Assembly: GCA_934351835.1 (NCBI GenBank)
Contig: CAKRJP010000002.1
Span: 1-64,000 of the forward strand
Length of the DNA: 64,000 nucleotides
DNA from: an uncultured Lachnospiraceae bacterium
GTDB taxonomy: Bacteria; Bacillota; Clostridia; Lachnospirales; Lachnospiraceae
Direction: 5' to 3'
Shown: one piece after another, positions 50,197 to 59,189 of the stretch
Layout: each line of letters begins with the position of its first letter
Position numbering within the stretch: position 1 is the first letter of the stretch
The notes under the pieces: generated by a model
Seen by the model: only the letters and a program-made list of their open reading frames with translations
Database searches by the model: none
What the model was told of the DNA's origin: nothing
Position numbers and translations under genes: made by a program

Positions 50197-52437
50197 TTAT
50201 CCTCTGTTCTTGGTTCCGGTTCCATCACGTTTTGCCAGTTTCAGTCGGTTTAGGAACACATCTTTATCTCCGTACCGGATCGTTGCTTCTTTTCCTTCTT
50301 CGAATAAATATACCTGTTCAACGGCATCATTTCTTCGCAATTTGATTCCCCTGACTCCAATCGCAGCCTTTTTCTTATCCGGTACTTCCGCCGCTGCAAA
50401 CCGCAGAAAATATCCATCTTTCGTCTGCAAAACAATATTCTGATTATCTGTAACCACCTGTACGCTGATTACTTCGTCTTCTTCTGAAAGTTTCGTAGAG
50501 GCAACAGTCTTCTTGGATACAATAAATTCTGTACCATCTACCTTTTTTATCATTCCACTCTGAGTAACAAACAATAATTTTGCACACCGCATCTGTTCCG
50601 CATCACAAATATAGACGATTGTCTCTGCCGTACTGTCATAGTTGCTGACATTGTCAACAGGCATCCCTTTATCACGAAATTTTCCGTACGGAAGATCCTG
50701 CACTTTAATCTGATGCATCTTTCCGGTATTGGTAAACAGACAGATCCGTCCGGTATTCATGCAACTGACAATAAATTTATTTTCTTTATCTGCGGCTTCT
50801 TTATTTCTCTCATAAACAGAAACATCAACTGTCTTGGCATAGCCGAAACGATCCATTAAAAAGATAACTTCCTGTTCCTCGATCTTCTTTTCTTCAAAAA
50901 CTGCTTCTTCCGCATTCTCAATGACCGTTCTTCTCTTTCTTCCGTATTCTTCTTTTAACCTGTCTAAGTCTTCGATGATTACATTTGCCATAGACTCATA
51001 ATTATTTAAAATATCTTCGTAACGCTCAATATTTTTCAATGTCTGCTCATGTTCCTTCATCAGAGCCTCTATTTCCAGTCCAATCAGACGATACAGACGC
51101 ATCTCCAGAATTGCCGTTGCCTGACGCTCGGTGAAACGTAACATTGCCGCCATCTTTTTCGAACGTGAAGACTTAAATTTTATATTCTCTGTATTGCCTG
51201 AAATCAGGCATGATTTAGCATCCTGAATGGATGTACTGCCTCTTAAAATCTCGATGATGAGGTCAATGACATCACAAGCTTTTATCAGACCTTCCTGGAT
51301 TTCTTTTTTATCCTGCTCTTTTTTCAATAATGTCTGATATTTTCTGGTTGCCAGCTCAAACTGGAAATCCACATGATGCTCGATAATCTTCTTAAGCCCC
51401 ATAGTCTCCGGTCTGCCTTCCGCAACCGCGAGCATATTCACTCCAAACGTATCTTCCAGTCTGGTCTTTTTGTAGAGCATATTCTTCAAATTCTCTATAT
51501 CTGCGCCTTTCTTAAGTTCCAGCACAATACGGATACCTTCCTTGGAAGACATATTGGAAATATCAACGATATCTGTCGTCTTCTTTGCTTCTACCAGATT
51601 ATAAACATCATTTAAGAACTTACCAATTCCCGCACCTATCATCGTATACGGTATCTCTGTGATGACCAGACGTTTCTTCCCGCCCTTCATCTCTTCCACT
51701 TCTACTTTTCCGCGGATCTTAATCTTGCCGGTTCCGGATTCGTAAATTGCCGGAAGATCATCCTTATTTACAACAATACCGCCCGTCGGGAAATCCGGTC
51801 CTTTAATACATTTCATCAGTTGTCTGGTGCTGATTTCATTGTTCTTCATATAGGCTTTGACTGCATCCACGACCTCTGCCAGATTATGTGTCGGAATACT
51901 GGTGGCCATACCAACTGCGATTCCTTCTGCCCCGTTGACTAGCAGGTTCGGAATCCTTACCGGAAGCACCACCGGCTCCTTCTCTGTCTCATCAAAGTTC
52001 GGCATGAAATCTACGATATTTTTGTCCAGATCTGAAAGATAGGCTTCCTGGGTAATCTTTGCAAGACGTGCCTCTGTATAACGCATGGCAGCAGCTCCAT
52101 CACCCTCAATGGAACCAAAATTACCATGACCATCTACTAATATCATTCCTTTCTTAAATTCCTGCGCCATGACAACCAGCGCTTCATAAATCGAACTGTC
52201 GCCATGTGGATGATATTTACCCATCGTATCTCCTACGATACGGGCACATTTTCTATATGGTTTATCGTAACGGATTCCAAGTTCATACATATCATATAGT
52301 GTCCGTCTCTGTACCGGTTTAAGTCCGTCCCTTACATCCGGAAGGGCTCTGGATACAATAACACTCATCGCATAATCAATGTATGATTTCTTCATAACAT
52401 CTGAATATTCCGTCCTTATTATCTGTGTTTCCTGCAT
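50197..52437 (-). CDS. Type IIA DNA topoisomerase subunit A (ParC/GyrA-like)
   Basis: The DNA-cleaving subunit of gyrase or topoisomerase IV. The 746 residues are shorter than usual GyrA (about 820-880). Visible are the fluoroquinolone-region sequence GDTMGKYHPHGDSSIYEALV near residues 69-88, the catalytic tyrosine in AAAMRYTEARLAKI near 118, the coiled-coil tower (about 340-460) and a C-terminal beta-propeller (about 510-735). I see no canonical QRRGGKG GyrA box; KFRDKGMPVDNV occupies the likely position. That favours a topoisomerase IV/ParC-like role, but in Lachnospiraceae the distinction is uncertain without the dnaA-linked gyrA for comparison. The B subunit lies 10 bases upstream. Confidence 0.88.
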   Translation of the reverse strand: MQETQIIRTEYSDVMKKSYIDYAMSVIVSRALPDVRDGLKPVQRRTLYDMYELGIRYDKPYRKCARIVGDTMGKYHPHGDSSIYEALVVMAQEFKKGMILVDGHGNFGSIEGDGAAAMRYTEARLAKITQEAYLSDLDKNIVDFMPNFDETEKEPVVLPVRIPNLLVNGAEGIAVGMATSIPTHNLAEVVDAVKAYMKNNEISTRQLMKCIKGPDFPTGGIVVNKDDLPAIYESGTGKIKIRGKVEVEEMKGGKKRLVITEIPYTMIGAGIGKFLNDVYNLVEAKKTTDIVDISNMSSKEGIRIVLELKKGADIENLKNMLYKKTRLEDTFGVNMLAVAEGRPETMGLKKIIEHHVDFQFELATRKYQTLLKKEQDKKEIQEGLIKACDVIDLIIEILRGSTSIQDAKSCLISGNTENIKFKSSRSKKMAAMLRFTERQATAILEMRLYRLIGLEIEALMKEHEQTLKNIERYEDILNNYESMANVIIEDLDRLKEEYGRKRRTVIENAEEAVFEEKKIEEQEVIFLMDRFGYAKTVDVSVYERNKEAADKENKFIVSCMNTGRICLFTNTGKMHQIKVQDLPYGKFRDKGMPVDNVSNYDSTAETIVYICDAEQMRCAKLLFVTQSGMIKKVDGTEFIVSKKTVASTKLSEEDEVISVQVVTDNQNIVLQTKDGYFLRFAAAEVPDKKKAAIGVRGIKLRRNDAVEQVYLFEEGKEATIRYGDKDVFLNRLKLAKRDGTGTKNRG

Positions 52438-52447
52438 CTGTATTCTC

Positions 52448-54370
52448 CTATATATCTAACTCTGCCTCAGTCGCATTTTCGTAAATAAATGCCTTCCTCG
52501 GCGGGACTTCCGTTCCCATTAGCATCTCTGTCACACTGGAAGCCATTCTTGCATCCTCAATCTCCACCAGTTTCAAAAGTCTGCGTTCCGGATCAAGGGT
52601 CGTCTCCCAGAGCTGCTCTGCATCCATCTCCCCTAAGCCTTTGTATCTTTGAAGTGTAAAAGAACCAGTGTGGGTTTTTCGGTATTTTTCCAGTGCCTTG
52701 TCATCATAAAGATATTCTTCCTCACCTTTTTTCGGCATAACTTTGTAAAGAGGAGGCATCGCAATATAAACATGTCCTTCATAGATCAGTTCCGGCATAA
52801 AACGATAGAACAGTGTCAGAAGCAATGTTGAAATGTGTGCACCATCCACATCCGCATCTGCCATGATGATAATCTTATCGTAGCGAAGTTTCGTAATGTC
52901 AAAATCATTTCCATATCCTTCTGAGAAACCACAGCCGAATGCATTAATCATTGTCTTGATCTCAGCATTTGCCAGCACTTTGTCAATGCTTGCTTTTTCT
53001 ACGTTCAAGATCTTACCACGGATTGGAAGTATCGCCTGATACATACGATCTCTCGCCGTCTTTGCAGAGCCTCCGGCGGAATCTCCCTCGACGATAAAAA
53101 TCTCACACTTACTTGCATCTCTGCTCTCGCAGTTTGCCAGCTTTCCGTTACTGTCAAATGAATACTTTTGTTTGGTCAGCAGATTCGTCTTTGCACGTTC
53201 TTCGGTCTTACGGATTTTTGCAGCTTTCTCCGCACAACCGATGACTTTTTTCAAAGTATCCAGATTCCGGTCAAAATAACGAACGATTTCTTCACTTGTC
53301 ACTTTACTGCAAGCTTTCGTCGCATCCGGGTTATCCAGTTTTGTCTTGGTCTGTCCCTCAAAACGTGGATCTGGATGTTTGATCGACACGATCGCCGTCA
53401 TTCCATTTCGAATGTCCGCCCCGGTAAAGTTCGCATCTTTTTCCTTTAAAATTCCCAGTTCTCTTGCATACTGATTGATCACTGTCGTAAATGTTGTCTT
53501 AAATCCGGTTAGATGTGTTCCACCTTCTGCATTGTAGATATTATTACAAAAGCCTAAGACATTTTCATGAAACTCATTCACATACTGAAATGCCACTTCC
53601 ACTTCGATTCCTTCTGCATTTCCTTTATAATATACAGGCTCATGGATCACTTCTTTTTTGGCATTTAACTCTTTGATAAAGCCAAGGATCCCTTCCGGCT
53701 CATGAAACTCAATATGCTCTGTCTGCTCCCCGCGTTTATCTTCAAAAACAATCTTCAGATTTGGATTCAGGTAAGAAGTCTCATGTAACCTGCTCTTTAC
53801 TTCATCCGCACGGAATTTCGTCTTCTCAAAAATCGTATCATCCGGTAAAAAGTTTACTTTTGTTCCAGTCTTTCTCGTCTTTCCAATCTTCGGCAGCAGT
53901 CCGCCTTCTAATTCAATAACAGGTTTACCTCTCTCATAGGCATCATGGTGAATGTAACCATCACGGCTGATCTCTACGTCCATATGCGTCGAGAGCGCAT
54001 TAACGACAGAAGAACCAACGCCGTGGAGTCCTCCGCTGGTCTTATACGCAGAGTCATCAAATTTACCGCCCGCATGCAATGTCGTATATACCACTCGTGC
54101 TGCTGATACGCCTGTTGCATGCATATCTACCGGAACACCTCGTCCGTTATCTGACACTGTCGCCGACCCGTCTTTTTCCAGAGTCACATGAATCTCTGTA
54201 CAATACCCTGCCAGGTGCTCGTCTACTGCATTGTCCACAATCTCATAGATCAAATGATTCAACCCTTTCGTGGATACACTTCCGATATACATACCCGGAC
54301 GTTTTCTTACCGCCTCAAGCCCTTCGAGTATAGCTATACTCCCAGCATCATATGTATTCCCTTTTGCCAT
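52448..54370 (-). CDS. Type IIA DNA topoisomerase subunit B (ParE/GyrB-like)
   Basis: The ATPase subunit paired with the A subunit downstream. The 640 residues contain the GHKL ATPase domain (EIVDNAVDEHLAGY near residue 43, DNGRGVPVD near 74, GGLHGVGSSVVNAL near 113), the transducer domain and the TOPRIM domain (IFIVEGDSAGGSAK near 425, PIRGKILNVEKA near 448 and the MADADVDGAHIS metal motif near 505). The C-terminus (QRYKGLGEMDAEQLWETT) is complete. It is the first gene of a two-gene operon with its own promoter. Whether it is parE or a second gyrB is not decided by this window alone. Confidence 0.9.
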   Translation of the reverse strand: MAKGNTYDAGSIAILEGLEAVRKRPGMYIGSVSTKGLNHLIYEIVDNAVDEHLAGYCTEIHVTLEKDGSATVSDNGRGVPVDMHATGVSAARVVYTTLHAGGKFDDSAYKTSGGLHGVGSSVVNALSTHMDVEISRDGYIHHDAYERGKPVIELEGGLLPKIGKTRKTGTKVNFLPDDTIFEKTKFRADEVKSRLHETSYLNPNLKIVFEDKRGEQTEHIEFHEPEGILGFIKELNAKKEVIHEPVYYKGNAEGIEVEVAFQYVNEFHENVLGFCNNIYNAEGGTHLTGFKTTFTTVINQYARELGILKEKDANFTGADIRNGMTAIVSIKHPDPRFEGQTKTKLDNPDATKACSKVTSEEIVRYFDRNLDTLKKVIGCAEKAAKIRKTEERAKTNLLTKQKYSFDSNGKLANCESRDASKCEIFIVEGDSAGGSAKTARDRMYQAILPIRGKILNVEKASIDKVLANAEIKTMINAFGCGFSEGYGNDFDITKLRYDKIIIMADADVDGAHISTLLLTLFYRFMPELIYEGHVYIAMPPLYKVMPKKGEEEYLYDDKALEKYRKTHTGSFTLQRYKGLGEMDAEQLWETTLDPERRLLKLVEIEDARMASSVTEMLMGTEVPPRKAFIYENATEAELDI

Positions 54371-54430
54371 GTTTTTTCAATACCTTTCCTTCATCATTTA
54401 CTCGTTTCTAAATTTTCCCATACAGAACTT

Positions 54431-54459
54431 ATATTAGCATGTAATTTTATTTTTATCAA
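54431..54459 (-). promoter_or_regulatory. Candidate sigma-A promoter of the topoisomerase operon
   Basis: TTGATA (54454-54459), a 17-base spacer and TAATAT (54431-54436) with an extended TGC, on minus. Confidence 0.4.
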
Positions 54460-54487
54460 ATTTATTTTTTATCCACTCACTTGCATT

Positions 54488-55666
54488 TTAGCCTGTCAGA
54501 ACTTCATTTAGAATATCTGCCAGAACTTCCATCGCATTTTTCATTTCTTCTACAGTATTCGTCTGTGCTCCTGCTTCTATTAACAATGTCCGCGGCGCCA
54601 GATGCATATTGTAGCGGTATCCTCTCAAATAAATGTGTCTGGTAAATCCTGGATATTTTCTGGCCGCTTCGATCTGTAATTGCAGTGAAAATGCCAGATT
54701 ATCCTGGATATATGGATTAGGCAGATAATCAATATCCCCGTTGGCTCTGGTTCTGCTAAGACCATTAAAAAACATAATCTGCGCTGTCTGTTTTCCATTG
54801 ACTTCTGTCACCAGATGTGTATCATCAGCCACACCATCCCGGTGCAGGTCAATCACTACTTCGATTGTTGGATGATCTGCGAGAATTTGTGCAATTTCCG
54901 GTTCTGCCAGATCATATGCCATGCTCCTGTCCAGCACGCCATTTACCAGGTCATAGACCCCCTCATGGTGCAGTGTTGCAATGCCATACTTTTCTTCCAG
55001 AAGTTCTGTCAGGTATCGCCCCACTCCAACAATAGAAGTATTCACATCCCCTTCTACGGAATCTGCAAACATTTCCTGCGAATGGGTATGATAAATCAGT
55101 ATTTTTTCTCCTCCTGTTGTATTATCAATCTTCAGATCCTCATTCATCAGAGTCTCTGCATTCAAGAGTTGCTCATCTATCATTGTGCTGCTGTCCACAG
55201 TATAAAAATTTCCGACCAGGTACTCATAATTTTGCAATTTTTCCATAGAAGTATCAACTGTTGGAATTGCTGATGTAGTTTCCTCCACCTGCTCCGCTTT
55301 CCCAATCAATTCTCCATTTTCGTCCACCGCATTTTCATCCTCTGCCTGACTCTTTAAGATCATCTGATACGTTTCTGCGTCTTCTGCATCGACAGTTGTA
55401 CGCTCACTATCTTTTACATACTGTTCCAGTGGGCTTTCTGCAGTTACTTTTTGTATCACCCAGGTGCATACGTCGTTTTCTGTGTCTGTCTCTTCATAAA
55501 GCAGACTAGCAAACATCAATCTCTGTGCTTCCTTTATCACATTTCCTCTGAGAATCTGTCCTAATGCATACGGTATCTGAGGCATCAGGTTCCAGAGGCC
55601 GTATGCGATTAAAATACTTAAAATGCATCCGATTAAAACCAGACTAGCTTCTTTTTTTCGTTGCAT
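54488..55666 (-). CDS. spoIIP: Stage II sporulation protein P
   Basis: A membrane-anchored cell-wall amidase/endopeptidase that works with SpoIID and SpoIIM to thin septal peptidoglycan and drive engulfment. The 392 residues have an N-terminal membrane helix (about 8-27), a variable linker rich in acidic residues and the SpoIIP domain (about 195-390) with ILIYHTHSQEMF near 200-211 (zinc His), GVDLHRDG-like VVIDLHRDGVADDT near 270 and LIEAGAQTNTVEEMKNAM near 362-379. It lies 50 bases after gpr, the conserved gpr-spoIIP pairing. Confidence 0.95.
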   Translation of the reverse strand: MQRKKEASLVLIGCILSILIAYGLWNLMPQIPYALGQILRGNVIKEAQRLMFASLLYEETDTENDVCTWVIQKVTAESPLEQYVKDSERTTVDAEDAETYQMILKSQAEDENAVDENGELIGKAEQVEETTSAIPTVDTSMEKLQNYEYLVGNFYTVDSSTMIDEQLLNAETLMNEDLKIDNTTGGEKILIYHTHSQEMFADSVEGDVNTSIVGVGRYLTELLEEKYGIATLHHEGVYDLVNGVLDRSMAYDLAEPEIAQILADHPTIEVVIDLHRDGVADDTHLVTEVNGKQTAQIMFFNGLSRTRANGDIDYLPNPYIQDNLAFSLQLQIEAARKYPGFTRHIYLRGYRYNMHLAPRTLLIEAGAQTNTVEEMKNAMEVLADILNEVLTG

Positions 55667-55716
55667 TTTCTCATCTCCCCATGCCTTACATTACAACACT
55701 ATATGATATTGCTCTT

Positions 55717-56700
55717 CTATTTATGTGCCTGTCCGTGGGAGAACAGCGCATTTAATGCTTCGGAAATGGTATAGCTGATTTGTTTTACCGTCTCATCAAT
55801 ATCTTTTGGGGTCACAAACATTCCATTTAAATGCGGAGATATCAGTTCTTTCACCAATTCATATTTTTCTGTAGCGCTGTAACCTTGAAGCACCACACCA
55901 ACACCTTTTAACGTTTCAGAACTTTCCATGGCTGCAATAAGATTTTCCATGGTATCATTCACGATCGTCGCCGCATCTACCACTGTTGGTACACCAATGG
56001 CAATTACCGGTATTCCGACAGTGTCTCTTGTAATTCCATTTCTGTGATTTCCAACACCGGAACCCGGATGGATTCCCGTATCTGCAATTTGTATCGTTCT
56101 GTTTAACCTCCTGGAACTCCGTGCTGCCAGTGCGTCAACTGCGATTACAACGTCCGGATCTGTCTCATCTATAATCCCCCGAATAATCTCCGTCGTTTCC
56201 ATCCCTGTCTGTGCCATTACACCAGGCACGATGGCACTGGTATAATAAGTTTTCTGATCACCCATAGCGTATTTTCCATACTCTCTTAGAATATGTCTGG
56301 AAATATTTAGATTATCCACCACATAAGGACCTAATGCATCCGGTGTCACTTTTCGATTACCAAGTCCTACGATCAATACTGAAACATCTTCTTTTTTCTT
56401 TTTGACTTCTTTTTTTATAAACTCTTCCAAATGTTCCGATAATACTTTCGAGACTTCTCTGTGATAATCTTCATCAGGGACTGCCATATCCGGAGCCTCG
56501 ATCGTAATGTATGTTCCTACCGGCTTCCGCATAGTTTTTGCACCATTTTCTGTCTCAATCTTTACAGTCGTCTGTCGGATTTCATTTTTTTCATCATACT
56601 GTTCTTCTAAAATCACTCCCTGAATCTCTACATTGTCAGATTCAAACCGTTCTTTGTCTTCCAGTGCCAGGTCTGTTCGTATCCCATATTTCTCAATCAT
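55717..56700 (-). CDS. gpr: Germination protease (spore protease GPR)
   Basis: The aspartic-type protease (A25) that degrades small acid-soluble spore proteins at germination. The 327 residues begin with a propeptide containing the RTDLALE site (near residues 8-14), where the zymogen is autoprocessed in Bacillus. The core sequence DVVIAVDALAARSSRRLNRTIQI (in parts, near 180-202) and ADTGIHPGSGVGNHRNGITRD (in parts) with conserved Asp residues are intact. ATG 56700 has GAGG 9 bases upstream; the TTG three codons earlier is unlikely. A forespore sigma-G promoter is expected but not identified. The gene is divergent from rpsT. Confidence 0.96.
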   Translation of the reverse strand: MIEKYGIRTDLALEDKERFESDNVEIQGVILEEQYDEKNEIRQTTVKIETENGAKTMRKPVGTYITIEAPDMAVPDEDYHREVSKVLSEHLEEFIKKEVKKKKEDVSVLIVGLGNRKVTPDALGPYVVDNLNISRHILREYGKYAMGDQKTYYTSAIVPGVMAQTGMETTEIIRGIIDETDPDVVIAVDALAARSSRRLNRTIQIADTGIHPGSGVGNHRNGITRDTVGIPVIAIGVPTVVDAATIVNDTMENLIAAMESSETLKGVGVVLQGYSATEKYELVKELISPHLNGMFVTPKDIDETVKQISYTISEALNALFSHGQAHK

Positions 56701-56764
56701 AGTTCTCAACCTCTTTTATTTTTCATTTATCTGCTAGTTTTTACAATAATTTCAGAAATATGTA

Positions 56765-56793
56765 TTGACAGAAAACACCTTATGTCCTAAAAT
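56765..56793 (+). promoter_or_regulatory. Sigma-A promoter of rpsT
   Basis: TTGACA (56765-56770), a 17-base spacer and TAAAAT (56788-56793). Predicted start near 56800. Confidence 0.65.
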
Positions 56794-56805
56794 ATACGAG
56801 TATGT

Positions 56806-56838
56806 TTCGTTAGGACGTCCGTGTCCGGGTCTAACGAA
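56806..56838 (+). promoter_or_regulatory. Hairpin in the rpsT leader
   Basis: TTCGTTAG (56806-56813) and CTAACGAA (56831-56838) form an 8-bp perfect stem, with further pairing possible inside (GAC/GTC). It begins about 6 bases after the predicted start. A second small hairpin (TCGAT/ATCGA, 56848-56861) precedes the ribosome site. Confidence 0.5.
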
Positions 56839-56887
56839 CTGGAACAATCGATTTATATCGAAATATTATATATCGGAGGTGGACAAA

Positions 56888-57151
56888 TTGGCTAACATTA
56901 AATCTGCAAAGAAAAGAATCTTAGTAAATGAAACAAAAGCTGCTAGAAATAAAGCAATCAAGTCTAAAGTTAAGACTTATGTAAAGAAAGTTGAGACAGC
57001 TGTTGAGAAAAAAGACAAAGAGGCTGCTACTGCTGCATTAAGAGATGCAATCGTTGAGATCAACAAAGCAGGAAGCAAGGGTGTATACCACAAGAACACT
57101 TGCTCAAGAAAGATTTCTCGTTTAACAAAAGCTGTTAACGCTATTGCTTAA
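56888..57151 (+). CDS. rpsT: 30S ribosomal protein S20 (TTG start)
   Basis: A 16S rRNA-binding helical protein. The 87 residues match S20. The start is a TTG at 56888, with GGAGGT 7 bases upstream; the protein then reads MANIKSAKKRILVNETKAAR, the exact S20 beginning. An in-frame ATG far upstream would place the promoter and leader hairpin inside the coding sequence and is rejected. The start parallels E. coli rpsT, which uses UUG and is translationally autoregulated. The gene is alone on plus between gpr and a phosphoribosyltransferase, with its own promoter and terminator. Confidence 0.97.
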   Translation: MANIKSAKKRILVNETKAARNKAIKSKVKTYVKKVETAVEKKDKEAATAALRDAIVEINKAGSKGVYHKNTCSRKISRLTKAVNAIA

Positions 57152-57172
57152 TTATTGGCTTATTAATAGAGA

Positions 57173-57214
57173 AATAAAAAAGACAACCATTCCGTCAGTG
57201 GTTGTCTTTTCTTA
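57173..57214 (+). terminator. Bidirectional intrinsic terminator between rpsT and the phosphoribosyltransferase
   Basis: GACAACCA (57182-57189) and TGGTTGTC (57199-57206) form an 8-bp stem, extended by A/T pairs. A TTTTCTT tract follows on plus and TTTTTTATTTC on minus, so it can serve both convergent genes. Confidence 0.85.
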
Positions 57215-57223
57215 TGCCCTTTT

Positions 57224-57871
57224 TTAATCTTCTAATTTCGAATATCCGTATCCATTTACAAGAGCTTCTATCTTCTGCCCCTCTTTGCACATCGGGCATT
57301 CCATTCTGCTGTATGCATGATAATTCGGAAGATCCTTACTTGTAAAGATGGTTTTCACTTCCATTCCTGCAATCTTATTCACCGCACTGAAGATTGCTGC
57401 AATTCCACAAATCGTTCCACCATAATAAAGTACTGAATCTATTGCCTGTATAATCGTCTTTCCTGTTGTCACGGAATCCGTAAGGATCAATACCTGCTGG
57501 TTCTGAATCATACGTTGCTTGTTATCACGGAACATGATCTGTCCAAGCGCATCAAACTCCGGTGTTACAACCGAGATATTATTGCCTCTGCTTAAAGAAA
57601 GATGATTACCGTCCGCTAACATCTCTGCAATAAATGTTCCGATCACTTCTGTACCATCCAGACAAACAATTGTATCAATATAAGTGTTAGTAATATATTC
57701 ATGAGCAATTACTTTGGCAGTCTCTCTGGCATTGTTATGTCTTGTCTTAACCGTAGACATATCAATATAAGTGTTCAGGTGCGAGTTACGAGTTGCAAAA
57801 TGTCCATGCATTACCTTGATTCTGGCATGTGGATTCTTATGAGATCTTAAGTTCTCAAGTCTGGCATCCAT
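57224..57871 (-). CDS. Phosphoribosyltransferase-family protein (orotate-PRTase-like)
   Basis: A 215-residue type I phosphoribosyltransferase-fold protein. The PRPP-binding loop VLILTDSVTTGKTI is near residues 127-140 (the canonical form has two acidic residues; here the second is Ser), and the CLDGTEVIGTFIAEML element near 70-85 corresponds to the pyrophosphate loop. The C-terminus carries CPMC (near 195) and a GYGYSKLED end. Similar proteins in clostridia are often labelled orotate phosphoribosyltransferase, but no pyrimidine gene is adjacent, so the substrate is unknown; a regulatory PurR-like use of the fold is also possible. ATG 57871 has GGGGG upstream and is preferred to the frame at 57922. 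Confidence 0.7.
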   Translation of the reverse strand: MDARLENLRSHKNPHARIKVMHGHFATRNSHLNTYIDMSTVKTRHNNARETAKVIAHEYITNTYIDTIVCLDGTEVIGTFIAEMLADGNHLSLSRGNNISVVTPEFDALGQIMFRDNKQRMIQNQQVLILTDSVTTGKTIIQAIDSVLYYGGTICGIAAIFSAVNKIAGMEVKTIFTSKDLPNYHAYSRMECPMCKEGQKIEALVNGYGYSKLED

Positions 57872-58017
57872 GTAGTAAAACCCCCTTTTCGGTCTTTGTT
57901 TATTGCACTCATAGTAGCACAATTTTAAACAAAAAACTATAGTGATTTTAAATATTTTTAAACATTTTACACAATTTCAATCGTTTTCATATCATTGTAA
58001 CCCTAAAAGTCCAAAGA

Positions 58018-58048
58018 ACATAAAAAGCTCAGAGCAATTGCTCCGAGC
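58018..58048 (-). terminator. Intrinsic terminator of ilvC
   Basis: Nested GCTC/GAGC and GAGC/GCTC pairings (58027-58048) form a GC-rich hairpin followed on minus by TTTTTATG. It lies 35 bases past the ilvC stop. Confidence 0.75.
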
Positions 58049-58082
58049 CTTCTATATTCTTTATCTTATTTTCATTAAAAGA

Positions 58083-59102
58083 TTAGTTGTTGATTAACTG
58101 ATCTTCGTCACTCCAGCTGTAAAGTTTTCTTACTTCTGCACCTACAATCTCTGATGGATGCTCTGCTGCAAGTTTTCTCATAGCTTTGAAGTGTACCTGA
58201 CGTCCTGCTGGTGACATATCAAGTAAGAACTCTTTTGCAAATGTTCCATCCTGGATATCAGAAAGAATCTTCTTCATAGCTTTCTTAGTATCCTCTGTTA
58301 CAATCTTAGGTCCTGTTACATAATCACCATACTCAGCTGTGTTAGAGATAGAATATCTCATTCCGGCAAAACCGCTCTGGTAGATCAGGTCTACGATCAG
58401 TTTCATCTCGTGGATACACTCGAAGTAAGCATTTCTTGGATCATATCCAGCTTCACAAAGTGTTTCGAAACCAGCCTGCATAAGTGCACAAACACCACCG
58501 CAAAGTACAGCCTGCTCTCCGAAAAGGTCTGTCTCTGTCTCTGTTCTGTATGTAGTCTCAAGAAGTCCTGCTCTTGCTCCACCGATTGCAAGACCATAAG
58601 CTCTTGCTCTGTCCCAGGCTTTTCCTGTGTAATCCTGCTCTACAGCAATCAGACAAGGTGTTCCTTTTCCTGCAAGGTACTCGCTTCTTACTGTATGTCC
58701 CGGAGCCTTTGGAGCGATCATTGTTACATCTACGTTTGCCGGAGGTGTAATACATCCAAAGTGAATGTTAAATCCGTGTGCGAACATTAACATGTTACCC
58801 TCCTCAAGGTTTGGCTCGATATCTTTCTTGTACATATCTGCCTGTAACTCATCGTTGATCAGGATCATGATAACATCTGCCTGTTTAGCTGCTTCTGCTG
58901 CTGTATAAACTTTAAGTCCCTGAGCTTCAGCTTTTGCCCATGATTTACTTCCTTCATACAGACCTACGATAACATCGCATCCTGACTCTTTTAAGTTTAA
59001 TGCATGTGCATGTCCCTGACTACCATAACCGATAATTGCAATTTTCTGTCCCTCTAAGAATGATAAGTCACAATCTTCCTGATAAAAAATTTTTGCTGCC
59101 AT
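58083..59102 (-). CDS. ilvC: Ketol-acid reductoisomerase
   Basis: Isomerises and reduces acetolactate or acetohydroxybutyrate, the second step of valine/isoleucine synthesis. The 339 residues are class I length. The nucleotide motif GYGSQGHAHALNLKESGCDV (in parts) is near residues 25-44, with a following GLYEGSKSW that decides NADPH/NADH use. The C-terminal domain contains the Mg-binding GEQAVLCGGVCALMQAG region near 193-209 and AYFECIHEMKLIVDL near 223-237. GGAGG precedes ATG 59102. It follows ilvN by 87 bases in the same transcript. No ilvB is adjacent. Confidence 0.97.
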   Translation of the reverse strand: MAAKIFYQEDCDLSFLEGQKIAIIGYGSQGHAHALNLKESGCDVIVGLYEGSKSWAKAEAQGLKVYTAAEAAKQADVIMILINDELQADMYKKDIEPNLEEGNMLMFAHGFNIHFGCITPPANVDVTMIAPKAPGHTVRSEYLAGKGTPCLIAVEQDYTGKAWDRARAYGLAIGGARAGLLETTYRTETETDLFGEQAVLCGGVCALMQAGFETLCEAGYDPRNAYFECIHEMKLIVDLIYQSGFAGMRYSISNTAEYGDYVTGPKIVTEDTKKAMKKILSDIQDGTFAKEFLLDMSPAGRQVHFKAMRKLAAEHPSEIVGAEVRKLYSWSDEDQLINN

Positions 59103-59189
59103 TTTAGCTACCTCCTAATGATATAAATAAATTATTTGTTTTTTATATTGCCAAATAAGTGCAGTAGGTATCTGCTCTTATTTAAGGTC

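Noticed and set aside
57872..57960. A promoter for the phosphoribosyltransferase gene.
   Set aside because: A TACTAT hexamer is present but no -35 box at acceptable spacing could be found.
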